The notes under the pieces are model-generated. The model was not told the origin of the DNA. It saw only the letters and a list, made by a program, of their open reading frames with translations, and searched no databases. The translations under genes were made by a program, and so were the position numbers. DNA of 47,472 nt from an uncultured Porphyromonadaceae bacterium (GTDB lineage: Bacteria > Bacteroidota > Bacteroidia > Bacteroidales > Muribaculaceae), in the NCBI GenBank assembly GCA_902461565.1, contig CABPYL010000020.1, positions 1 to 47,472 on the forward strand, in the 5' to 3' direction. Positions 17,129-24,533 of this stretch are shown here, piece by piece. Within the stretch, counting starts at the first letter, position 1, and each line of letters opens with the position of its first letter.

Positions 17129-19372
17129 TTATTTAATGTTGAAACGCACTTTTGAACGGATGTCTCCCGAAGAAGCGCCCACCAGAGCCTCGAAAGCACC
17201 GGGTTCGCATACCCATTCGTGTTTTTCGGCATCGAAGTAACTTAAATCGGGACGTGTGAGCGTAAATGTAACGTCCTTTGTCTCACCCGGTGCGAGATTT
17301 ACCTTGCGGAAACCTTTCAGTTCCTTTACGGGACGGTCTACTGACGATTTGAGGTCTGCCACATAGAGCTGTACAATCTCCTTACCCTCGCGGGAGCCAG
17401 TATTGGTAACGGGAACTGTTACAGTGAACGTATCGTCGGGAGTGCCTTCTTTCTTGTCTACGGCAGCTTTACCGTATGAGAAAGTGGTGTAGCTTAAACC
17501 GTGGCCGAAGGGGAATGTGGGTTTGAGTTTGTTTTTGTCGATGAAACGATAGCCCACATAAATGCCTTCGTTGTAGGGAATGTCCATTATGTCCTCGCCA
17601 AGGGCACCCTTTGCGGGATGGCCCGGATATTCGCCGAGCTTGTGCGCGCCGCACTGGTCGAGCGTAGCATAAAGAGTATAGGGCATCTTGCCGCTGGGGT
17701 TGACGTCGCCGAACAGGACGGATGCGATGGCGTTGCCGGTTTCGTTGCCGAGATACCATTCCTGCACGATAGCCGGCACCTTGGAAACCCAGGGCATAGC
17801 AACGCCTGTACCGCTTATATTAATCACAACGGTGTTTGGATTTGCAGCCGCGATAGCCTCGATGAGTTCGTTCTGGCCATAAGGGAGGTCGTAGGTCTCA
17901 CGGTCGGAGTCTTCGGCATCCTGATGGTTGCTCTTGTTGAGGCCACCGAAGAAAAGAACGATATCCGCATCTCCGGCTACTTTCACGGCTTCTTTGCGGA
18001 GTTCCTCGGGCGAACGCGGATCTTCGAGATTCTGGCCGGTAACGACACCGTTATATTCACCGGTAGGATCTCCCACATATCCGCGGGCATATACAATTTC
18101 AGCGTCATTGCCCACGCGCTTACGGATGCCGTCGAGCGGTGTGATTTCGTAACGTGCCTTAAGCGAGGAAGAACCACCGCCAACAGTCATCATCTTGATG
18201 GCATTCTCGCCGATTACAGCAATTTTTTTTGTTTTTGCAAGGTCTACGGGGAGAATATTACCCTGGTTGCGCAACAGAACGATACCCTCCTGACCTACTT
18301 CGCGGCATGCGGCTATATGCTCGTCGGAACCCATCGAGCCGAAGGGCCTGTTACGGTTCATTGTTGTGCGGAAAGTGAGGCGCAGAACACGGCGCACTTT
18401 GTCGTCGAGCTCATCAGTAGAATATGTACCATCCTGAATACCTTTAAGATACGGTTCTGCAAGGAAATAATTGTCGTATGCGTTTGAACGACCGTTTGAA
18501 AGGCCGTTGGTCCATGAACCAAATTCCATGTCGAGACCGCCGGTTACCGCAGTGCGGGTGTCGTGAACAGCCCCCCAGTCGGAGATTACCGCCCCATCCC
18601 AGTTCCACTCGCCCTTGAGAATCTGATTCATCAGAATAGGATTATAGCTGGCGTGCTCACCGCGGAAAAGATTATATCCACCCATAAACGACCATGCGTT
18701 TCCCTCGGTTGCAGCAGCCTTGAAGGCAGGGAGATAGATTTCGTAGAGCGTCCGGTCGTCGACAATAGGGTTTGAAGTGTGGCGGTTAATTTCGTTGTTG
18801 TTTAACGCGAAATGCTTTACGCATACAGCCACGCCATTGTCCTGCACACCTTTTACATAAGGAACAGCAAGGCGTGCGGCAAGGTATGGATCCTCGCCCA
18901 TGTACTCGAAATTGCGTCCGTTCAGGGGCGTACGGAAAATATTGACACCAGGACCAAGTATCACGCTTTTGTTACGGAAGCGAGCCTCCTCACCGATGGT
19001 TTTGCCATATAGTTCGGCCATTTCGGGATTCCACGTGGCAGCAAGTGCTGTAAGAGACGGCATGGCTGTACAGGAGTCATTGGTCCAGCGGGCCTGGTCC
19101 CATTCATCCCACAGCACCTCGGGGCGGACACCCATAGGGCCGTCGGTACACCATAATTCAGGAATACCTAAGCGTGGAACACCGGGTGCGCTGAATTTGG
19201 ACTGCGCGTGGATAATATTAATTTTCTCACGCAATGTCATACGTGAGAGTGCATCCTCTACCCTCTCCTCGATGGGTTTGGTGTCGTCGAGATATACAGG
19301 CGTGGCAGCCTGCACCAAATGAGATGCCGAAGCAAGAACGAGACCTGCAAGAATGTGTTTGATGTGGGTCAT
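17129..19372 (-). CDS. GH3 beta-glucosidase of PUL1
   Basis: This 747-aa enzyme has a Sec signal peptide (about 1-22, ending LVQA) and the full GH3 plan: N-terminal (alpha/beta)8 domain with substrate residues KHF (186-188), catalytic nucleophile Asp265 in VISDWGAV, an alpha/beta sandwich domain, and a C-terminal fibronectin-III-like domain. With no lipobox it is probably periplasmic, cutting imported oligosaccharides to glucose. I took the ATG at 19372; the in-frame extension upstream lacks signal-peptide character. It closes an operon of SusC, SusD, GH30 and a binding lipoprotein, where a GH3 finishing beta-1,6-gluco-oligosaccharides is expected. Confidence 0.93.
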   Translation of the reverse strand: MTHIKHILAGLVLASASHLVQAATPVYLDDTKPIEERVEDALSRMTLREKINIIHAQSKFSAPGVPRLGIPELWCTDGPMGVRPEVLWDEWDQARWTNDSCTAMPSLTALAATWNPEMAELYGKTIGEEARFRNKSVILGPGVNIFRTPLNGRNFEYMGEDPYLAARLAVPYVKGVQDNGVAVCVKHFALNNNEINRHTSNPIVDDRTLYEIYLPAFKAAATEGNAWSFMGGYNLFRGEHASYNPILMNQILKGEWNWDGAVISDWGAVHDTRTAVTGGLDMEFGSWTNGLSNGRSNAYDNYFLAEPYLKGIQDGTYSTDELDDKVRRVLRLTFRTTMNRNRPFGSMGSDEHIAACREVGQEGIVLLRNQGNILPVDLAKTKKIAVIGENAIKMMTVGGGSSSLKARYEITPLDGIRKRVGNDAEIVYARGYVGDPTGEYNGVVTGQNLEDPRSPEELRKEAVKVAGDADIVLFFGGLNKSNHQDAEDSDRETYDLPYGQNELIEAIAAANPNTVVINISGTGVAMPWVSKVPAIVQEWYLGNETGNAIASVLFGDVNPSGKMPYTLYATLDQCGAHKLGEYPGHPAKGALGEDIMDIPYNEGIYVGYRFIDKNKLKPTFPFGHGLSYTTFSYGKAAVDKKEGTPDDTFTVTVPVTNTGSREGKEIVQLYVADLKSSVDRPVKELKGFRKVNLAPGETKDVTFTLTRPDLSYFDAEKHEWVCEPGAFEALVGASSGDIRSKVRFNIK

Positions 19373-19426
19373 GATAATATAGAAAAAGGCTCCGGAGGCT
19401 GTCAGGCCATCCGGTGCCGACATAAA

Positions 19427-21451
19427 TTAAAGTTTCACCATATTAATTGTACCGTTCTCGATACCTGCCGAAAGATCGACAGTAAGGCGATAGGTTGCGC
19501 CTTCCTCGAGCTGAGTGCCGTCGGCAAGCTCGAAGTTGCCGGTATTCTTGAGCAGCTTGTCGGTATCGCCTGTCATACGCAGAGCATCCTGACCGAATTC
19601 ACCGCCCCATCCGTCCTGATGGAAGAACTTGAACGACAGATAGTCGTAGCGGAAGCGGTCGCCTGTAGAGGATCCGTTTTCAGGGCCTGCGTTGCCGGTG
19701 AACTGGTAAACGCCCGGGGCAACCTGCGCCATGCAATATGCCTGACCGGGATTCCAGCCAAACTGTCCGGACATGGAGGGAGAACCAACGCCCCAGCCCA
19801 TCATCCACAGAGCACCGGTACCGTCGGGATTGAGTGTGAGTTCCGCACCGTCGGCAGCGACCATCTTGGCGCTGAGTGTGCCGTTAAGCTTGTCGAGAAC
19901 CACGTTGTAGTGGCCCGAAACGGGAAGGAAGGAAATAGAGAAAGCGTCCTCGTCGAATTTGAAATAATCGGGATCGCAATAGAGCTCGTCGAGCGCCGTG
20001 AACTCGCGGAAAGAGAGTACGGAGTTCTGGTCGAGGTCTATAACGGTGGAGTAGATGTTATTGTCGGAGGTAGACATCTTCTGGTTGTTGAGATAGACGG
20101 GACGTTCCTCAAATTCCTGCTCGCCGGCAAAATCGACGGTCATGATTGCATCGTGGATGCCCTGGGTAAGGTCGAGTGTGATAACATACACACCGTTATC
20201 CTGGAGTTCTACACCTTCTTCAAGGAAAAGGTTGCCGTTGTCGTGGCCATTGTCGCCGGTGCCTACACCTATGAGGTTGCTCTTAGATACGAGGTCGGCG
20301 CCGGTAAGTTCAACACCCCAGCCCATCTGACCGAAGAACTTGAAGTTGATGGCATCGGTAGCGACGGTCTTGCCACCAACAACGGTAATCTGATAGGTTT
20401 TTTCACCAGTCGGGGCCATACAGAGAGCTTTTTCTGTAGTCCAGCCAACCTCGTTGGCGAGCGAAGGATGACCGATACCAGCACCGATAATCCAAGCTGC
20501 ACCAGTACCGTCCTCGTTAAGAGTAGCGGGGCTGCTTCCATTGAGCTTATATACACGGAAGTATTTCAGCTTTGTATCGGCAATGATGCGGTAGTTACCT
20601 GTATAGGCGTTGAATGTGAGCGTACCGTCGGCGTTGCGCGTAAAGTAGTCGGGATTTATCCACCATTCACCGAAGCCCGGGAAACCGTCAGGAGTTATGG
20701 TATCGCCCTTTGAAAGGTTCATATCCACCGAGGAAGTTATTTCGTCGATAGGTTCGAGACGCTGACCGTTGAGAGTGAGCACCACGAAAGGCGAGCCTTC
20801 GAAAGTATAGGTGTTGAAGGAGATGGTGTAACGTCCAGGAGCGGAGTTCGAGAAAGGAATGCTGCCTTCTGCGTAGGGCTTGATTTCGCTGCCTTCATAA
20901 CCGAAAACAATCTCGTTACCATTTTCGCCGTATGCGGGAGCCACGATAACACCCTTGACTTCGGCAGGGAAACGCTGGGTTACAGAGTAAACGTAGTCCT
21001 CGCCACGAGTCATTTTGTATTCCTGACCATCGTCGGTGCGGAGTGTAAGGGATGGATACGCCGGGTGAGTTATATTCACCTGATATATCTGCTCTGTAGT
21101 AGTAAAGTGAATGTTCTGGAGCGTGAGGCGCAAAGTTGCCTTTGCGTCGGGAATGTTGGCATAGTATGGAACATATATCTTGCCTTCATAGTCGGCTCCG
21201 CTCACTTTGGTGCGGATAACTTTCTCGCTCACCATTTCATCGCCAAAATAGAGTTCGGCATGTATGGTGGACAGTGGCACGTCGGTGTCCGTTGCCTTGA
21301 CAGTGAACGACAGGCTGTCGCCAAAGCAGGCGTTGTCGAGGTTTCCGGTAATATCCATCACAGGATTGCCGGGTACCCAGTCGTTGTCGTTGCAGGCTGT
21401 GGTGAGAGCTGCGCAGGCAAGCAGGAGGGTTGCTATTTTAATGTGTTTCAT
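19427..21451 (-). CDS. Surface glycan-binding lipoprotein (SusE-position, DUF5125/DUF5121-like)
   Basis: This 674-aa lipoprotein has a lipobox cysteine at 20 (LTTAC) followed by acidic residues (NDND), as in Bacteroides surface lipoproteins. An N-terminal Ig-like domain (about 30-135) is followed by a linker and two related halves (about 225-440 and 455-674). Each half carries an NPDY or DPDYF motif, a DGTGA(A/L)W turn, a GHPS/GSPS region and an FKFF stretch. The duplication suggests two carbohydrate-binding domains rich in Trp and Tyr. No catalytic motif is seen. It lies between GH30 and GH3, where the binding protein of beta-1,6-glucan PULs is found. Confidence 0.85.
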   Translation of the reverse strand: MKHIKIATLLLACAALTTACNDNDWVPGNPVMDITGNLDNACFGDSLSFTVKATDTDVPLSTIHAELYFGDEMVSEKVIRTKVSGADYEGKIYVPYYANIPDAKATLRLTLQNIHFTTTEQIYQVNITHPAYPSLTLRTDDGQEYKMTRGEDYVYSVTQRFPAEVKGVIVAPAYGENGNEIVFGYEGSEIKPYAEGSIPFSNSAPGRYTISFNTYTFEGSPFVVLTLNGQRLEPIDEITSSVDMNLSKGDTITPDGFPGFGEWWINPDYFTRNADGTLTFNAYTGNYRIIADTKLKYFRVYKLNGSSPATLNEDGTGAAWIIGAGIGHPSLANEVGWTTEKALCMAPTGEKTYQITVVGGKTVATDAINFKFFGQMGWGVELTGADLVSKSNLIGVGTGDNGHDNGNLFLEEGVELQDNGVYVITLDLTQGIHDAIMTVDFAGEQEFEERPVYLNNQKMSTSDNNIYSTVIDLDQNSVLSFREFTALDELYCDPDYFKFDEDAFSISFLPVSGHYNVVLDKLNGTLSAKMVAADGAELTLNPDGTGALWMMGWGVGSPSMSGQFGWNPGQAYCMAQVAPGVYQFTGNAGPENGSSTGDRFRYDYLSFKFFHQDGWGGEFGQDALRMTGDTDKLLKNTGNFELADGTQLEEGATYRLTVDLSAGIENGTINMVKL

Positions 21452-21479
21452 ATTGATTAGTTCGGGTTTAGATTGTTAG

Positions 21480-22976
21480 TTACTTCCACGATACCGAAAC
21501 GGCACTGTTGCCGGGTATGGTTACGGGGAAATGATGTGTGCCGTCATCGAGAACGATGCGCACGTCGTTAGTTTTGGAGTTGCTGAGCACAACGGCATAG
21601 CTGGTGTCGGGGTTGCGGAAGGCTGTGTAGGTAAGACCTGCAGTAGTAAAGCCTTTGGTACCTATACGCACGGCATCGGGCTGCACCACACTGCTCATAT
21701 GTGCGATGATGTAGTAATGCGAGTTACGGCTCAGCTTGGTGTAGTCGCGGTTGATGTCGACTGCGCCGTAGCATGTCTGGCATCCACCGGGACGGTTGGG
21801 ACCCTTGTCGGCGTCGAGCATCAGGTTCCATACAATCACGCCCTTGCACCAGCGGTTCACGGTACCGAGAGCCACGTACTCCATGTCCTCGGTGAGGCGC
21901 TTGTTCAGATTCTGGCCGTCGTTCCATGTGCCGATAGATGTTTCGGTGAATACGAGGTCCATGCCCGGGGTGGCGTTATGCACAACGGTAAGCTCGTCGA
22001 TATTGCCGCCATAGTTGTGATAGGCAGCGCCGTCGAGATACTGCTTCGCATCGGGATCGGAGTATATCTTTGTGGGATAGCTGCTCTGCGACGAAATGTT
22101 GTCGTAGTTGTAGTTATGGTCGAAAGCATATACCTTGGTATCGAGACCGGCAGCCTTGAGCGCCGGGCCGAGGCCATTCTTGATGAAGTCGCGTTCTTCC
22201 TCCCAGCCCATGTACATGGATGCGCTGTTTCCGCGGTTGAGAGGCTCGTTCTGCGGAGTTACGGAATAGATTTTTATTCCGTTGTCGGCCATAGCCTGGA
22301 TCCACTTTGCAAAGTATTTGCCATAATCGGCGTAATACTTGGGATTGAGCTGACCCGACGTCCATTCGTTGTGGGGCTTGAGGTCGGTGAGATTGTTCAC
22401 CTTCATCCAGCGGGGAGCAGTCCAGGGAGTACCCATTATCTTGAGATCGGGATTAATCGCCAAAATCTCCTTGAGGATGGGTATGATATAACGTGTATCC
22501 TCGCCGGAAAGAGCGAAGTTCTCGATGCCCTCCTTGTCGCAGCAGGTGAACTCGCTGAGCGAAAAGTCGCTGCAACCGATAGAAATACGCACGTAGCTGA
22601 AACCGTATCCGTTCTCGGGTGAGAAAGTGAGTTCGAGGAAGTCCTTGCGGTCGTCGGGCTTCATCTGCATCAGGTTATAGCATGTGCTGCCGGTGATTGC
22701 GGCGCCGAAGCCGTCCATCGTCTGGAACTGTTCCTCCGGGAGGAGGCGTACCGTGGAGGGCGACATATTGTCGACGGTGCTGAAGTTCACCCACGTTTCG
22801 TCGAGGTCGCGGGAGCGGTTGCCGGTGGTGGTGATAACACGCACGTCGCCGGTAACGGCAGGTACATCCGGAGTGGGCTCGGGAACGGGTACGTTATTTT
22901 TGTTGTCGTCGCCGCAGGAAATCATCATTGCGCAGGCGACAAAAGCGGAAGTTAATAACACGGTTTTTCTGATCAT
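21480..22976 (-). CDS. GH30 glycosidase, likely endo-beta-1,6-glucanase
   Basis: This 498-aa lipoprotein (lipobox Cys21, then acidic GDDNKNN) has a GH30 TIM barrel with a flanking beta domain. The acid/base is Glu244 in TPQNEPL and the nucleophile Glu345 in VFTETSIGTW; GTPWTAPRWMK and DGFGAAITGS are further family hallmarks. Lipidation and the acidic tail suggest display at the cell surface. Within SusC/SusD/GH30/binding protein/GH3 loci, GH30 subfamily 3 enzymes cut beta-1,6-glucan such as pustulan or fungal wall glucan; this specificity is inferred from family and context. Confidence 0.92.
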   Translation of the reverse strand: MIRKTVLLTSAFVACAMMISCGDDNKNNVPVPEPTPDVPAVTGDVRVITTTGNRSRDLDETWVNFSTVDNMSPSTVRLLPEEQFQTMDGFGAAITGSTCYNLMQMKPDDRKDFLELTFSPENGYGFSYVRISIGCSDFSLSEFTCCDKEGIENFALSGEDTRYIIPILKEILAINPDLKIMGTPWTAPRWMKVNNLTDLKPHNEWTSGQLNPKYYADYGKYFAKWIQAMADNGIKIYSVTPQNEPLNRGNSASMYMGWEEERDFIKNGLGPALKAAGLDTKVYAFDHNYNYDNISSQSSYPTKIYSDPDAKQYLDGAAYHNYGGNIDELTVVHNATPGMDLVFTETSIGTWNDGQNLNKRLTEDMEYVALGTVNRWCKGVIVWNLMLDADKGPNRPGGCQTCYGAVDINRDYTKLSRNSHYYIIAHMSSVVQPDAVRIGTKGFTTAGLTYTAFRNPDTSYAVVLSNSKTNDVRIVLDDGTHHFPVTIPGNSAVSVSWK

Positions 22977-22989
22977 AGATTATTATAAA

Positions 22990-24519
22990 TTAGTATCCCG
23001 GATTCTGCTTTACGTTGGGATTGGTGTCGAGCACGCTCTGAGGTATAGGCAGAAGATAGGAATTGATGGTATATGGTACAGCCAGAGGCAAACGGCCGGG
23101 GTCGTTGCGCTGAGCGGCGGCCATAGCGTCCTCTACAAGATTTAGGCGAACGAGGTCGTACCAGCGCTCGCCTTCGCACGCGAGCTCGAGACGGCGTTCG
23201 TTTACATAAACGTTGAAGAGTGTCTCTTTATTGCTTCTTTCAGCATTTGTTAACTTTCTGACACCTGCACGTGTACGTATCCGGTCGATAATATCGGCAG
23301 CGGCGCCCAAATCGGGAGTATTGCCGTTGATAAGAGCCTCGGCCTTGAGGAGGAGGAGGTCATCGTAACGGAGGAAGTACACATTACTGTAGCCCGAGCG
23401 TACCTTATACATGAAGGCGTAGTTGTCGGAAGGATAGTAGTTGCTCCAGCCGCACTCGTAGTAAACTACAGTCTGTTCTTTGCGCTGAGTGTCGCCAAGA
23501 GCGTCGAAAGCAGCGATGAGATCGCGCGAAGGAGTGATCCACTTGGCCCATGTGAAGCTGTAATCCCAGTCCTCAAGAGGACGTCCGTACATCCACGATG
23601 CCCAGTTGCCGGAACCTACGGGATACTGACATTCGAGAATGGATTCCTTGCAGTTTGTATACAGCGGAGTCGCAGTAAAACCGTCTTTCACAGGACCGTC
23701 GATATTGAACAGATCGCCATAGGCGGGCATAAGGTCATATCCTGCAGCCGTAAGCTGGTCTACATATTCGATAACTTTTGCATAGTCGCGCACGGGTTTT
23801 TCGGCATACACTTTTGCAAGAATGGCGCGCGCCACGTCTTTGCTGAAGCGAGTTTTATCACCGTTGCCGTCGGGCGCATACAGAAGGGCGTCGTTGAGGT
23901 CCTTGAGGATGTATTCGTAAGCCTCGGCCTCGGTATTCTGTGCCGGGAAATAGCTCTCGTATGATTCGGAAATGTTTTCGGAGGTTATATCCTTGGGTAC
24001 GGTTGTTATGACAGGGATGTTACCCCACATGCGAACCATGCGGAACCATATGAATGCACGCAGAATCTCGGCCTGCGCACGCATCGTGTTTATTTCGGCC
24101 TCGGTGAGGCTGTTGTCGGCAACCTGGCCCACACCTACAATAAATTTTGTGCATCGGGCGGCCTGCAGCATGTAGTAATCCCAGTCGCGGTTAACGCAAA
24201 GGGTTGTGCCGTTAAGGTCGTTTGTGGCGGGATCCACAACTTCCGAGCCGGTTGTACCTGCATAAGCGTTGTCGCTGTGAACGTCGCCGATAAGCAGATG
24301 GTCGAGCTGCCAGAAATTCTGATTGCCTTTAAAATCGTTGTATAGGCCGAGAAGCGCGCTTTCCACGTCGGAACGGTTAGCGTATATCACTTCTTCTTCC
24401 TGATTCTCGATGCCTTCGGTAAGGTCGGAATAGTCGCTTACGGGGCTGTAGTCCAGACCGCAGGAAGCCGCCATCAGGGAAAGGGCGAGTGCGCCACTTA
24501 ATATATATTTGTTATTCAT
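22990..24519 (-). CDS. SusD/RagB-family nutrient-binding lipoprotein of PUL1
   Basis: This 509-aa protein has lipobox Cys20 (MAASC) and the helical TPR-like SusD fold, with the typical LRAFIWFRMVRMWGNIP segment (about 150) and a C-terminal RRLELACEGERWYDLVRLN motif (about 447). It ends with the usual NPNVKQNPGY tail. It forms the lid on the SusC channel that captures glycan at the cell surface. It starts 14 nt after the SusC stop. Confidence 0.95.
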   Translation of the reverse strand: MNNKYILSGALALSLMAASCGLDYSPVSDYSDLTEGIENQEEEVIYANRSDVESALLGLYNDFKGNQNFWQLDHLLIGDVHSDNAYAGTTGSEVVDPATNDLNGTTLCVNRDWDYYMLQAARCTKFIVGVGQVADNSLTEAEINTMRAQAEILRAFIWFRMVRMWGNIPVITTVPKDITSENISESYESYFPAQNTEAEAYEYILKDLNDALLYAPDGNGDKTRFSKDVARAILAKVYAEKPVRDYAKVIEYVDQLTAAGYDLMPAYGDLFNIDGPVKDGFTATPLYTNCKESILECQYPVGSGNWASWMYGRPLEDWDYSFTWAKWITPSRDLIAAFDALGDTQRKEQTVVYYECGWSNYYPSDNYAFMYKVRSGYSNVYFLRYDDLLLLKAEALINGNTPDLGAAADIIDRIRTRAGVRKLTNAERSNKETLFNVYVNERRLELACEGERWYDLVRLNLVEDAMAAAQRNDPGRLPLAVPYTINSYLLPIPQSVLDTNPNVKQNPGY

Positions 24520-24533
24520 GATGTTTGCTGATA

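Noticed and set aside
19319..20713. 464-codon ORF on the plus strand antisense to the PUL1 binding lipoprotein
   Set aside because: The opposite strand carries a lipoprotein with clear domain duplication; no promoter or domain on this strand.
21531..22622. 363-codon ORF on the plus strand antisense to GH30
   Set aside because: Shadow; the GH30 catalytic motifs lie on the minus strand.
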